DNA of 64,000 nucleotides from Eleusine coracana subsp. coracana (lineage: Eukaryota; Streptophyta; Magnoliopsida; Poales; Poaceae): assembly GCA_032690845.1 (NCBI GenBank), contig CM064420.1, positions 61,430,707 to 61,494,706 on the forward strand. Direction: 5' to 3'. Positions within the stretch are counted from its first letter, which is position 1. The number at the start of each line of letters is the position of its first letter. This document shows positions 45,546 through 57,857 of the stretch, one piece after another. Below the pieces are notes generated by a model that saw only the letters and a list, made by a program, of their open reading frames with translations, searched no databases and was not told the origin of the DNA. Both the position numbers and the translations under genes were made by a program.

Positions 45546-46300
45546 CAGCGGCCGCGGGGTGTCCGAGCCAGTCGTCAGTCTCTCTCGTCTCGTGTCGGAC
45601 TCGGAGCCTGAGATCCACCTCGGATTCGTACGGCCGCCACGCTCAGCGTGACGAGCGCGCCGCTTGCGTTGCGGTGTTTCCCGGTCCGCGGAGCGCACGG
45701 CATTGTGCAAGCGCCGTGCAGCGACCAGGGACGTGGTCTCTTCTAAAGTCAGGAGGACCGGCCCTGAGGCTACCCGTCTTGTCTTCTAATACCACTAGCA
45801 CTTGCCTCTTTCGTGATCCGCACTTTGCTATGGTAACAGACGAAATCAGCAAGTGAAGATTTGTTTCAGAGGACTCTGTTATAGAACATACTTGCGGCAC
45901 CTAAAAACAGAGAATACAGTATAGCTTCTGTTAATAATGAAAGCCATGTTGCGGCTATTGGGTGCAAATGCACCTACCTTTTAATGAACGAATTCTATAT
46001 TAGAGCCAACAAATTTTCACCATGTTTTCAGTTGCTTCAACTGGAACAAGGAGATACACCTCCCACCAAATTTCTCTAGCTTCGTCTTTGTCCAGACTCA
46101 TCATAGAATTCCTCAAAAAAAAAAAAAAGACTCATCATAGAAAAATGGTGAATTTTATATGAACCCGGACAACGGAAACATAGGGTCCGTTTGGATGTTT
46201 TGCTGCGGCTGGGAAAAAAACTGAAGAATTTGGTTGGCTTGCTAGCTAGTACATCGTGGTATGTGTTTTCAAGAAATTACCAAATTAGGCGAGCTCTATC
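45546..46300. other. Upstream region of the cyclin gene
   Basis: GC-rich to about 45780, then AT-rich. GGGTCCGTTTGGATG at about 46184 resembles a MITE terminus, but no partner was found. No gene is seen. Confidence 0.4.
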
Positions 46301-49300
46301 TAGTCCTGAACATCCGGGCTACACGGTCCGGTGTGGCATGGCCCGCTTCACGGCCCGGCCCGGGGAGGCCCGGCCCGGTGAGGCATGCCGGGCTGTCCGG
46401 GCCGTGCCTTAGCGGGCTTCGGGCCAGGTGGTGAGTCCGAAGCACGGACCAGAACTCAGTAACCGGTCCGGGCTGACCCGGTAAGCCCGTGAAGCACGAT
46501 AGCCAGGCAGCCCGATGGGCCCGGTCATCAAGTCACTAGTCATATACTAATCAGATTTCATCAAATATCACAGATTTGTATTGAATTTCAACAAAATATA
46601 ACAGAAACAGAAATTTAAGGAGGCAAAGAGAACAGAACTTTAAAGGAATCAATCTTTATTCATCAAGATTGATTTGGCTGCCTCATTAAAAACCTTGCTA
46701 ATCAAGGAAAAAAGAGTACAACCCTACTAGATTGTTCAAAGTCCAACTGTCCAAATATTACATATGTCATATTACATTCAATGATTCAATCTACAGCCAC
46801 AGGAGGAGGAAGCTGATCATCCAGATACATATTACCAAACTTCGATACAAGCTCCGTGTCCACCATCTTGTGCTGCTGTCTTTTATCTCCTAACTCCCAG
46901 TTCTTGACGCACAGAAGCATCTCCACCGTCTTGCCCGCCAGGGAACGTCGTCGCTCCTCAATCACCCTGCTAGAAAGACTAAAAGCAGATTTCGAGCTAA
47001 TAGTAGAAACAGGAATAATTATAACATCCTTTGCTAATATAGACAAGATTAGATAAGTCTGTTTATGTGCATACCACCAAGTTAAGATGTTAAACGAATC
47101 ATTAAAGTCGCTAATAGTATCACTATCAAGATATAACTCCAGCTCAGAAACTTGCCCACAAGAGGAAGAGGTTGAAGGAGAAGGACCAGCAGTAAAGGAG
47201 GGTGCACATTCATCATCATCAAAAATGTCACCCCATGCAGTTTTTTGCTTACCTTGGTCAGCTGATGGTTGTATTGGCCTCTCCAATCTAACTGCACCAT
47301 ATTTGGATTCATACTTCTTAAACAGTTTAATTAGTTCACTACGCACACTTAAGTAAAACAATGTGTAATCGGTGCCAACAAAACCAGATAACCGTCCAAG
47401 AAGTTTATTGAAGAATTTCATTTTAGCTCTAAGATCCAATACAAAAGCAAAGGCATAAAGCATAGGGATATTCTGTCAGTATTTAAGATACTTAGATTTT
47501 ATAGGAACAACAGAGTCTCTAAGCAATGGGTCATTTTCATACATAGATAAATGCTTGGCAATCAACAAAATATGATGTAACATAAGAGGAGCAGTAGAAT
47601 AGTAAACATCAGAAAGTGCAACTGTAGAAGTATAGAATTGATTAAGGAATCCAAGAATTTTACCAGCAACATACCAGTGATCCTCTGTTAGCAATGGTTA
47701 ACCATTAGCTGCAACAGGATAGTTAATAGTAATGTAGACACCAAAATGTTCTTTATATAGAATTAAGTGTTGCAGCATTAGGAAGTTAGAGTTCCATCTT
47801 ACATCCATATCTAAGCTAAACTTACGAGAGCGTTTACCACATGCAATGCAAAATTGCTTAAAAGCAGTAATACATTGGTTAGAGGAATTTAAGAAAGATA
47901 TTGCAGTTCTGAAATCCTCAAGAAATTTCCTTAATCTCTTCAACCCAGACTTAACAATCAAATTTATAATATGACATGCACATCTCTGATGCAACAGAAG
48001 AGTAGAATCAACATAACCAGAAATTTTGGGAGTTAAAACACGCATGGCAGAAGAATTAGCAGATGCATTATCTAGGATAACAGCAAAAACCTTATCAGTC
48101 AAGGCATAATCATCCTAAACATTAGCAATTATTCAGCAATGTTGTCACCACTATGAGAAACATCAATCAAACGCATGCCAATAATTCTTTTCTCCAAACA
48201 CCAATCAGCAGATACAAAGTGTATAACCACACTAATATAATCCTCCTTAGCATTGTCAGACCAAATATCAGAAGTAATACAAACAGAAGATACAGAAGCA
48301 CTCAAGCAGTTCTTCAATTTGACACGTCTATCATTAAAGTACTTGGCAAGATCATGTGTAGTTATGATCCTAGATGAACCTTTAAACTGTGGATTATGAG
48401 CTTTCTGGATGTATTCGACAAATGCATCAGATTCACCAAAACCCAAAGATTGATCAATCCTAGCTATCAAACGAACAAGCTCAACACGTGCTACTTTCGG
48501 ATCATACACACATGTCCTAAGGTTACCATCATCACAAACATCAAGTAAAGTTTGAGTCCTATGAGTCTTGGTAGCTTTACGAGAACAAGAATTATGATGC
48601 CTAGCTAGTGTGTCTGTTCCTTGATGAGACGGAGCTTTCAACTCAGCTTTGCAAGTTTTACAACGAGCGCCATATCTTTGCGGGATGCTGCTGTCGTCGG
48701 TGCTGGTGAGCTCGTCGAAGAACGCCCAAACAGCAGAGCTGTTACCTCAGCCTCGTTTGACCTGGCTCGGGTTGCTCGAAGCAGCCTGACTGCCGTCGGG
48801 TTGCTCGAAGCAGCAACAACGCCATCGTCAGATCCGTCGCCAGCACCAGCGCCGTCGCCGCCGCCATCACCATCACCAGATCCGTCGTCCTCGCTGGATC
48901 CGATCAGTGCATCGTGGTCGTCGTCGTCCGGCTGCAGGCCCTGCATCTCGAGGCAGAGAAGACAAGGATCTAGATCTACGAGTAAGAGGCGGAGAAGACT
49001 AGGATCTAGTCATCTAGATCTAGGAGGAGTGGGAAGAGACAGCCAAACAAGAGAGCCGAGAGAGATTGCGACGCGGGGACACGACGGAGGCGCGGGTCGG
49101 AGTGGGAGGAGACAACGAGATTGCGGCGCGGCGGCGGAGCCGAGGCGCGGGCTAGGGTTGACGCGGCGCGCGGCGGAGCGGAGCGAGAATGGGGTGGTGC
49201 ATGCCCTGGCCGAGCCGCTCCCCGCCTCCGCCTCCGCTTTTATACGCCGTGCCCGTTACTAGGCTAATGGGCCGCTGACGCCTGGGAGGGAGGCTTGTGA

Positions 49301-49508
49301 CCGTTACCGGGCCTCCCACCGGGCTGGCCGTTTTTGGGCCAGTCTATGGGCCGTGCTACGGGCTGGGAGTGCGGCCCAAAGCACAGACCACACCATGTAC
49401 CAAGCCGGCCCGGGACCGGTGATAACCGGGCCGGACTGCATTCAGGCCACTCCAACCGGGCCGGGCTGGTGTGTAGCCGGTTTTAGCAGGCCCGGATGTT
49501 TAGGACTA
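46301..49508 (-). mobile_element. hAT transposon, 3.2 kb, with TIRs and target duplication
   Basis: Ends are TAGTCCTGAACATCCGGGC (46301-46319) and, on the other strand, TAGTCCTAAACATCCGGGC (49508-49490), 18 of 19 identical. Flanking 8-bp sequences GCTCTATC (46293-46300) and GCTGTATC (49509-49516) match at 7 of 8, the hAT duplication length. Subterminal DNA has many GGCCCGG/CCGGGCC motifs in both orientations. The transposase remnant is on minus. The element sits between the cyclin gene and the small gene at 49980. Confidence 0.92.
46786..48946 (-). pseudogene. hAT transposase remnant
   Basis: A glycine/aspartate-rich start (MQGLQPDDDDHDALIG, 48946) precedes a BED zinc finger (ARCKTCKAELKAPSHQGTDTLARHHNSC, near 48660-48600), but the two are in different frames. 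Next come HNPQFKGSSR, the catalytic-region segments SVCITSDIWSD and ILDNASANSSAM with CACHIINLIVKSGL, then DVRWNSNFLMLQ. The C-terminal dimerisation region is recognisable (ILAKDVIIIPVSTISSKSAFSLSSRVIEERRRSL, near 47000). Stops at 48103-48128, 47695-47697 and 47464-47475 break it. The hAT fold would normally be one protein of about 650-700 aa. It is inactive. Confidence 0.88.
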
Positions 49509-49979
49509 GCTGTATCGACTCCCCGTCCGTCCGTCGCTGGCAAGGCTAACCTTGCCGAGCGAGCTGGGTGTGCAAGATTACCAACCAAATGGGCCCATAG
49601 CCACAAATATTGAGTGGTCCTTTCTTCGCGTGGGTCGATAGTCTTTCAGCCCATCGGGTGAAATCCGGAAGGCCCAAAGAGTCCACCTGCCTGTATCGGA
49701 TGCGTGGGGTCACGATGACTTCGGATCCATATCGGCCCCGGCCCCAAGCGCGGCCACACCACCGCACCGACACGCGTGGTTGAGTAAAGGAAGGCGGACC
49801 GGGAACAACTGGAGTTGGATCCGATACAGGCCGCTTCTTCCGAGCGTGTATATATAGTCGCGGGTCGCGGCCCTGGGCCAGAATTATCAGAGTTCAAAGG
49901 CATCGAGATAGATCCCGACTCCTGAGAGATTGCTTGATTAGGTTTGCGAGTTGCGACGGTGCCGACGGAGAAGAGCGAG
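49509..49979 (+). promoter_or_regulatory. Promoter and leader of the small acidic gene
   Basis: TATATATA at 49849-49856 lies about 125 bases before the ATG at 49980. The whole proximal promoter is under 480 bp, because an hAT element ends at 49508. Confidence 0.6.
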
Positions 49980-50423
49980 ATGGAGCGAAACGCCAAGAAG
50001 GAGGCTGAGGATGCTGGGGACGGCGATACTATGATACCGAAGACAGGAAAATCGGGTGAGTTATTGCCGGTTGGGGCGACTGGCGATTACCAGATGTCGG
50101 AATTGGGGAAGACTGATCGGAAGAAGAAGTTGGTGCGGGTACGGCTGTCTCAGGAGCAGATCGACCGCATGCTTTCGGTGCCCGAGGACACGAGGCCCTT
50201 CCCCGTGGTGACCGAGGCGGAGCTTGCCAGGATCCGGGACCCCGCGTTGCGGGAGAGCTTCGGGAAGGCGATGGCCAATGCGGCGGAGCTGTTCTACAAG
50301 TCGCGGGAGGAGATCAAGCGGGAGCAGCAGTACGCGCGCGAGGAGCTTGCCGCCCTCGGATACGTCGAGCGCGAGATGGAGGTCACCGACGACGAGGCAG
50401 AAGAGGATTTCTCGATCAATTAA
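49980..50423 (+). CDS. Small acidic/basic uncharacterised protein, single exon
   Basis: This is a 147-codon frame starting MERNAKKEAEDAG; the in-frame region before it has no ATG. The product is charged and mostly helical: LSQEQIDRMLSVPED, FPVVTEAELARIRDPALRESFGKAMANAAELF, REEIKREQQYAREELAALGY, and an acidic tail EVTDDEAEEDFSIN. There is no signal peptide, membrane span or recognised domain. A decayed paralogue lies at 28612-29028 on the same strand, so this is at least a two-member family here. The conserved parts shared by both are FPVVTE..LA.I, RE..KREQ and MEVTDDE. Function unknown. Confidence 0.75.
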   Translation: MERNAKKEAEDAGDGDTMIPKTGKSGELLPVGATGDYQMSELGKTDRKKKLVRVRLSQEQIDRMLSVPEDTRPFPVVTEAELARIRDPALRESFGKAMANAAELFYKSREEIKREQQYAREELAALGYVEREMEVTDDEAEEDFSIN

Positions 50424-50440
50424 GCTGGGATCGGCTGAAG

Positions 50441-50481
50441 TTTTTTTTTTTTTTTTTTTTTTTTTGTTGTTGTTGTTGTTG
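50441..50481 (+). repeat. Poly-T run followed by TTG microsatellite
   Basis: About 25 T residues are followed by five or so GTT units in the 3' UTR of the preceding gene. Confidence 0.85.
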
Positions 50482-50699
50482 AGGGAGGAACTGCTCTTTA
50501 GACACCAGTGCCTGCATTTTTAATACTTTTACTTATTACTCTAATGAGTATTTGTAACGTTAAGCTATCTGGTAATGTATTCGGATTATCTAAGGTACTG
50601 CTTGGGCTGCTTCTGCTGCTGTTTTGCTGCAGCAGCTCTGTTTCAACTCACCTAACCATGTGTTTTCCTCCATTTATATCCGAGTCCCGGTAAAATTAA

Positions 50700-51098
50700 G
50701 GTCTTCTTTAGAATGAAGGATTCTTAAAATATAGGAATAGAAAAAATATAGGATTGAAGATGTATATATTTTTGAATCCTATGGAATGAAAAAACATAGG
50801 AATTGTTCTCATTAGGTGTTTGGATGCTTTACAGGAAAAACATAGGAATTTTATAGTTATATGTTCATTAGCAGGAGGAGCAAGGAGAGAGTAAGACACA
50901 TCATGCCTTACTTTCAAAGAAAAATTTTCAAGAGGTTTTACCTCATTCTTATTTTCTTATAAAATAAGGCATAGGAAATGATTTCTTAGGATTTTTTCCT
51001 TTGCAATTTCTATGTTCGAAAGAACTTTTATAAAGAAAAATCCTTAGAAATAGAATTTTATAAAATTCCTTTGAAAATCCTCCAATCCAAAGGAGGCC
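50700..51098. mobile_element. Tourist-like (PIF/Harbinger) MITE, 399 bp
   Basis: The left end is GGTCTTCTTTAGAATGAAGG; the right end read in reverse is GGCCTCCTTTGGATTGGAGG. The repeats extend inward (GGATTCTTAAA against GGATTTTCAAA). TAA flanks both sides (50697-50699, 51099-51101), the Tourist target duplication. The body is AT-rich and non-coding. Confidence 0.85.
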
Positions 51099-52500
51099 TA
51101 AGTTCTTTCTGTTATTTATTATTGCTGCCCTCACGCTGCAATGACAGTAACAGTGTAACACCATGTTGTCACAGGCGTGTACTGTCATTTTCTTCACTAA
51201 ACTCGGTGATAACGTGTGTCGTTACCTTGATGTATAGCATTGTCTGCTATTTTTTTGTACTAGTTACAATGTTGCACGTGCCAATACTTACATGGGAATA
51301 CTTTTGAATGTGATATCATATTAGTTAAAAAAACTAAACTATTATGTATAACTATATTATTTAAAAATATATTAAAAGTTTACGTAATATATTGTTTAAT
51401 CAGGCATTCAAAGATGATGTAACATACATTTAATTTAAACATATTAAAATAGTGTATAACTAATTGTTATAAAAAATATTATTAAAAGATTCATACATTG
51501 TTTAAACTAAGTAATATGGTAATAAACAAAAGAGACAATTTCTTCTTGGTCCTGTTAAAGTTAATAGCTCCTTTTTTGTTCAAAATAAAATAAACTTTTC
51601 TATCAGATCTGAAAACTAAATTTTATTTTTTCTTGGTCAATAGTGACTGTATAGTTGAGTGTATCTGATATTTTGTTTCCCTTCATTTGCGATTCAGACA
51701 TTCAGTCATTTTTCTTCCAGTGGCTGTATAGTTTTCTTTTGATTCTACATACACTACCACAAAATGGACCTATTACGACATGGTAAAAAACGTCGTAGCG
51801 GCGATTTTAATAGGAACCGTACAGTCCGCCTTGGATTGGTAGTTCAATTGTGTCCATAGCATGAACAAGATGGGTACCTAACAGAGATCACATTACATGT
51901 TTGAGTGTTTTCCTTACCCACGGAAAATGTTTGGGAAAATATGTAGTAGAAAACGAATGATTGCTGAACACTACCGTCGTAGCCTCGTAGGCCATTGGAT
52001 CCAAAAAAAAAAAAAGGGCATTTTGCATTTACACTCCCGCAACGGCCGTTGCACTTTTCAGAAGCACTTCTCAAAGTGTCGGATGCCGCTGCTCCTTGCT
52101 CAAAATCTAAACTAATAAAAATGAGTCCCTATGAAATATTGTCTCATAAAAAAAAATTCTATACCCACCAATCAGAATCACTAGATCTCCTTGTAAACAT
52201 TCCCAAGCAGTCGAAGAATTTAAAAGACCCCACCAGATTAAGGAATTCCTTCATCATTCACTCACAAAATAGTATAAATTGATCACTCACGACCCACCCG
52301 AGAAAAAACTTTTTTCACCGAGATTTTACACACAACCGACCCACAGCCTCAATTCACGCTGCAATTCCATAAACATTATTTCACTTTCCTAATAAGTGGC
52401 ATTAATCCAGATTTGCCTGCTCCTTCCCCTAGCTCCCAACCGCCTCTTCATATCCCTCATTCACCTGTCCCTCATGAGTTCGCACGACGGTAGGCTTCGT
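51099..52500. other. AT-rich region with transposon-end remnants
   Basis: Near 51260, ACTAGTTACAATGTTGCACGTGCC resembles a reversed grass Helitron 3' end and is followed by AT-rich DNA to about 51560. At 51752, CACTACCACAAAATGGACC looks like a CACTA terminus, but no right partner was found. No supported gene. Confidence 0.3.
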
Positions 52501-53340
52501 ACGTGGCCGCCACAATCAAGGCGATGGCGGGAGCCGCGTCCTCGGTGATATTGTTTCTTCCAGGACCACTCGGTGGCGTTGAAGGCCACCACGCTAGCGG
52601 AGCGGTCGGGCTCGATGAGCATGATGAAGCACAGGTCCTAGCCTCCCAGGTAGGGACATGGCCGCAGGCAGCGACGAAGGTGGGCGATGAGCCACCGGAG
52701 TCAGACGACACAAAGGCAGAAGAAGCTTCTCGATGGCAGGCGGAAGAAGCTCGCCGACGGCAGGCGGGCGACGACGCGCTCGAACATGTCGTCATGGAGG
52801 TTTCCCAGGCCCTATTTGGGGTGGGCTGCAGGCGCTTGTGCAGTTATGCCTCCTGCCATGGGTAGGCGGTGCCATCGGCATCTCCATGACCATGCTGCTT
52901 TCCATAATCTGCGCAGTGGGATCTCTGTAAAAGATGGTGAGTTGGACTTGGACAGGGTTCGTGCGTGGCATGTGAGAACACACGAAAATCCGTGGAAAAT
53001 GCTTCCATTTAAACTTTTTAAGTAGCTTCTTCTTGGAACCACAAATCTAAATGATTGTTGAATCGAGACAGGAACATCGGCAACATGACCATCTGTCATG
53101 GGCTTTCTTAGCCGCAGTCGACGAACCTGACAACGAGTGAGATGTTATGCTTTTCAGCGGCACCAAGATGGTCACTATGCTGCCTGATTGGTAGCATTTG
53201 ACACTTTTTTTTTTTGCTGATCTTCTTGTGTAAATGGGTGGTTCTGTCACAAAGCAGTTGAAGACCATTGTGAACAGCAAGTGCTCTGTGATAATCCAGA
53301 TGGTAAACACTGAATTCAACAACGTCAGATAGAACTCTAG
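52501..53340. other. GC-rich segment of unknown origin
   Basis: Overlapping frames exist on both strands (plus 52503-52865, minus 52795-52472). Neither shows recognised motifs, and the open length is explained by GC content. The sharp rise of GC between AT-rich flanks suggests a captured gene fragment inside transposon DNA, which is inference only. Confidence 0.25.
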
Positions 53341-54359
53341 GCTGGATCTTCTAATGGTTTATTACTCCGACCATTTTAGCATGATTTCAATCAGGGGGCA
53401 TTTGATTAGTTACATCACCCTTGCCTCCTTGGGGACGTGGCCTCACAAGGTAATGAAGTTAACTATTTTGTTCAGTGTTTGATATTTATTATTTCACTTT
53501 ATGTATCTCTCAAACATATCATAAGTGTCACCTTTTTGTCACAATAATTACCTTGTTCAAGAGTATATTTCGTTTTATTTAGAATTATGATGCATATGTG
53601 GTCCTATTTTAGGAGGTAACGGTGTCTTTGAAAAATACCTATGTAGGGATCGAAGCTTGCATCACATAAATGTTTCTTTGGTTTGATAATGGTGCTCTAG
53701 AAACATGAAGATCTAGACAGTCGTAGCATCAAGCTATAACGGATATAGAAAAATGTGTTTTTGTTATCTTATTAAACTATTATTTCATCACCACTCGCCA
53801 GTACAAATCTAAATTATGGTCCATATCCATTGTAAGGGAACAAATTCACTCTTCAGTAAATTTTAATAATAAAAACTCCATCATTTTAAGATTGATTGTG
53901 AAATGAATTTTTTTTTGGAATTCAATCTTTTTGAATATTTTATGGTTATGCAGATTTTGGGTCCAATGTTTCTATTTATTTGTGTATCTTTTTTGTTCTT
54001 TTGTGCTTTCTGCTTATCATAGTAAGATATATTTACGTCATAATTTTACATGCTATTTTTCTCAGAGGTATTGACAAGGATTTGGTCAAAGTCCGTGAGT
54101 GCCTCCAGGGTATTGAGATCAGCAACCCTGCAGTTTTGCATAGCTTTGCCCTTCCTGTTCTTAAGGACTGTCACTTTATGGAATAGTAATTTGAGGCTAT
54201 GGTTTGATATTGATTGTATATGTGGCTTGGTTGTTGGTTTCCTAACTGTTCACCAAATAGATTGTTTTTGTCCTTGTTTGCCATGATAGCTGATCTCACT
54301 AGACGAAAGTGAGTTGGATTTTTGTTTACCATTGTCTTTTTTGCTTGTCTGCCGGTCTT
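53341..54359. other. AT-rich intergenic DNA
   Basis: No gene, RNA or bounded repeat was recognised. A short frame at 53980-54186 (DKDLVKVRECLQGIEISNPAVLHSFALPVLKDCHFME) is open but has no recognised relatives. Confidence 0.3.
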
Positions 54360-56392
54360 TAACACGGCACGTAGAGACTTACCCGTGTCGGACCAGTCTT
54401 CTCAGTCCACTCAGCCCATTAGGCACTATAAGGCTTATCAGACCCGAAGGACACCTCTGGCATAAAAAAACTTTGTACCCCAGTTTTCACAGAATTGAGC
54501 ATGAATCAGTTAAAAAAACATATAGTTTCAAACAACAATCTCAACAGAAGAACAGAAACACAGAAAACACAAAGAATATTGGTTAAAGGAAACATAAATT
54601 AGATTAAGAAGTTGGCTGCCTCGTTAAAAATCCTCGGCCTTGAAGGGGAAAAAGAGAACAACTGGCTCCAAGTGTCGATGTGGCATATTACAAGTTTAGC
54701 TTTGCAATGGTTAGATATCCCAGCATACCTGATCTGAATGTCATTGACGTCTCGGAACAAAGGGTGAAGTTCTTCCATGCCTCCGATGTACTCTTTCTGT
54801 CTCTCTTGCGTGAAGAAGTGCTCGCGGTACTCGTCATTGCTGGCGTGCTAGGGCTGGAGTTGACCACCGGCGGTTTGCGGTCAATGTCGATCACTGTTGA
54901 TGTCGACGAAGAAGGATCAGAGCCTGTGCGAGGAGGTGGAGGAGCCACGTCAGATGGAGAAGCCTTAGACATGCCGTTCGACGGAGAAGTCGTAGCCATT
55001 CCCGTCGCCGGAGAAGTCATAGCCGTTCCCGTCGCCCGAGTCGTAGCTGTCCACTTCACCAAAGTACCCGTCAACAGCGTGTTGGCCGGTCTCGCCACAA
55101 ACAGAAGGCTTCGCGCAGTCCACAGCGCCTCCTCCGATGGCTCCGGCGGCATCACGACCAGGAATGGCAGGATCTGCCTCAGATCTAGCCGGATCGAGGA
55201 GGTAGGGTTTGCACGTTGCGCGGTGGCAGGAATGAAAAAGGAGAACAACAACGATCGTACGCGGCCAGAACTAGCTGCTGGTAGGGATAAAAGCGGATCG
55301 GATCGGATCAGATAATACTTTCTCCATATCCTACTCTATATTTTTTTGTCAGATTCGGGGGGAAGCGGATAATGCATGGATGCGGATGCGAATACGGATA
55401 TTTTCGGATATCGGAGATGGTACGAATTCGGACCGGAGGCGGATCGAAAGCGGACTTTAAATTATTGGATCATACCTCTTCATGTAAAAAAATATATGGT
55501 GATTAAGAATTTACAGAGTACATATATGATCATTGCAGCCACCAATAAAGACATCCAAAACACACAACCTAGTCTTTTAAGTGATTACTTATAGCAAATA
55601 AAAATATATATCTTCTATATTTGAAAAATCACGCAAGTATGAAAAAATAAAATAAAATATCCGAAGCAAACACTAAACATATCTTTATTTTCTTTGTCGA
55701 TAGGATGTTGAGCGACGCGGTCAAACCTTATCGTCACTATCACTAGATTTATATATTTTGGACTAAAAAAATTATCAGATAATCCTATTATGAGCTTCGG
55801 ATAATCCACTTCAAATGTTTCGATTATCCGTATCCACCGGATTTTATCAATATCATAATCTATCCTACATCTCTTGTCATCGGATTCGGATTATCTATAT
55901 ATGCTAAAAAGCCTCAAATGCTCCCCCCACATCCTCAAAAATCGGATTCGAATCAGATCAGTTTCGGAAATTATCCACACCGCTTTCACCCTTAGTTGTT
56001 GGCGACTGGAGCTGGTCGATTCCGGCGTGGATCTAGGCGGAGGCGGTGAGAGGCAGCGAGCTGCAAGCAGGCGTGCGAGTGCAGCGCCATGGCGCGGAGG
56101 GGAAAAATGGGAGCGACTTAAGGTTCGATCAGGGCACTCTCTCTTTTATTCATCAAACACCGGCGACTTGGGCCAGGCCGAACATAATGGGCCATTTTCA
56201 ATGGGCCGTGCCATGGCTTCACAGGCCCAGCTACTAAATGTGTCATGTTGGGCTGCCTTCGGGCTGACTTCTCGGCCCAGGCACGGCACGGAGCATAGAG
56301 TCATGCCGGCATGGGCCCTAATTCTAGTGGGCTATGTCGGGCTCATGTCGGGTTTTTTTAAGGCTTCGTGCTGGTCCATTTGGACACCTCTA
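54360..56392 (-). mobile_element. hAT deletion derivative interrupted by a second hAT element
   Basis: GGCTGCCTCGTTAAAAATCC with GAAAAAGAGAACAAC (near 54612-54665) matches the subterminal part of the 3.2-kb hAT (near 46677-46717). On minus, 55251-54688 encodes a Ser/Thr/Pro-rich start running into STSEAWKNFT, the beginning of a BED-type domain, after which the rest of the transposase is missing. The right end GGACACCTCTA (to 56392) fits a hAT TIR of the TAGAGGTGTCC type. I could not find the left TIR, so that boundary is approximate. Confidence 0.5.
55282..55994. mobile_element. Nested hAT-type element, 713 bp
   Basis: Ends are TAGGGATAAAAGCGG (left) and TAAGGGTGAAAGCGG (right, reversed). 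Flanks GCTGCTGG (55274-55281) and GTTGTTGG (55995-56002) match at 6 of 8. The body has many CGGAT/ATCCG repeats, an arrangement common in grass hAT-derived MITEs. It has no coding region. Confidence 0.65.
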
Positions 56393-56717
56393 ACTGAGGC
56401 ACATGATCTACTGGGTGTCTTTTGTTGGGCTGTTGAACTCAGATTGAAGGAAGAGTTAAGCTAGCTAGTATATGTGCGTACGTGACTCAGAACAGAGTCT
56501 CAGGCAACTAAATCGACCCTACATGGAGCGCCTGGCCTCGTTACTCTACTGGGTTGTACAGGGTCTTTAGAAGAATTAGCCAAGTTAGGGGTCCCTGCCA
56601 CCCTAGTTCCGCCATTAGTGTCACTAGAATTTTGTGCTAATCTAGTCAGCAAATATGTTGCTTTGATGATTTCTAATCTTTCTCATTTGGGATAGTTAAA
56701 TCAGATAAGTTAGGAAC

Positions 56718-57240
56718 CACTACGGGAGATAAGAGGTTTGCCGCTAAGGCACTTGGCAAAGGCCAAAATGCAGTCGACAAAAGATTTGTCACACTCGACA
56801 AACATCCCTTGATAAGAAAAAGGGTCAGCAAAGAGCTCTTTGCCAGTGTTTTTGTCAGTCACTCAACAAATACTTTGTTGAGTGTCGAAACTAACACTCA
56901 ACAAATAATTTTTGAAAACAATAAAAAAGACCACACTCGCCGCCGCTACGGTGGCCACCATGCCATCGCCGCTCATCGCACATGCCACTGGCACGCTACC
57001 ATGCTACCAACGCCACCGCCACCACCATGCCACCTAGTCCGGACCGTCGCCAGCCACCACCCTGCCGCCACCCCACATGTCGTGCCCTGTCGTGTGCTGT
57101 CGGCTCGGCTAGGCTGGGGCCATCGTCGAGCCGAGATAGTGCATCCGCTGCCGCCCCAAGCCGGCCTGGGAGCCTCTGTCACCACTATCTGGGAGGGAGA
57201 GAGAGTGAGATAGGAGAGCGGTTGAAGAAAGAGAGATCGG
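56718..57240. mobile_element. Truncated CACTA-type element end
   Basis: It begins CACTACGGGAGA and runs through short repeated motifs (TTTGCCA, CTCGACAAA, ACTCAACAAA, TTTGTTGAGTGT) typical of CACTA subterminal arrays in grasses, then a GC-rich CCACC-repeat block (56940-57170). The opposite TIR was not found within this window, so the right limit is approximate. Confidence 0.5.
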
Positions 57241-57857
57241 CGGAGTTTATTTGCCTGTGAGAGGGAGGGATTTGGGTGGTCACCTTTGGACCAATGAGAG
57301 GTTATTGGTCATAGTTATGCGCCCATTTATATACCGTAAGAGGACGGTATACAATTATAACCTATTTTTTCTTGAAATATTACAAGATTTAATCAAATCC
57401 ATAGAGAGCAAACAGGACCTTCACTATATATTGTTTGATCTACTAACTAAAATATAACAAGAGGGTGAATTTATGAAGCGATAGAAACTAATTAAACAGA
57501 AAGAGCTAAGGGTTTGATCAAGGTTGTGGAAGTATTCCCTCCTATGGTTCAGGTAACTAGCATGCAACTCATATTTATAGATTCATTCAGTGAGTCTAGT
57601 ATTATACAAAACATGGTGGTTCCACTCACTCTAGCCCTCTCATAACAGGATCTAATCGTTTCCCACTGGTTTCTTGTACTATGTGATCATCATAATATAG
57701 CTAAACATCTAGCAATTCTAATAGATTCATATATGGGATCATGCACAATCTCATACGAAATAAGTTCATCACACATAGATTAATCACACCGAATGAATTC
57801 ACAAGTGTTGAAAGTTTACATAGACAGATTTCCTTCATCACGGGAGAGAATATGATG
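57241..57857. other. Spacer before the truncated Copia relative
   Basis: AT-rich DNA without a gene or bounded repeat. Confidence 0.3.

Noticed and set aside
44383..45651. Long plus-strand ORFs opposite the cyclin
   Set aside because: Shadow frames of a GC-rich coding sequence with cyclin motifs on the minus strand.
52503..52865. 120-codon ORF starting MAATIKAMAGAAS
   Set aside because: No recognised motif, competing frames on both strands, no splice-consistent continuation; kept only as a GC-rich segment.
54680..55315. Plus-strand ORF of 211 codons
   Set aside because: It lies opposite the hAT remnant; the minus strand has the BED-like start, and the plus frame runs into the nested element.
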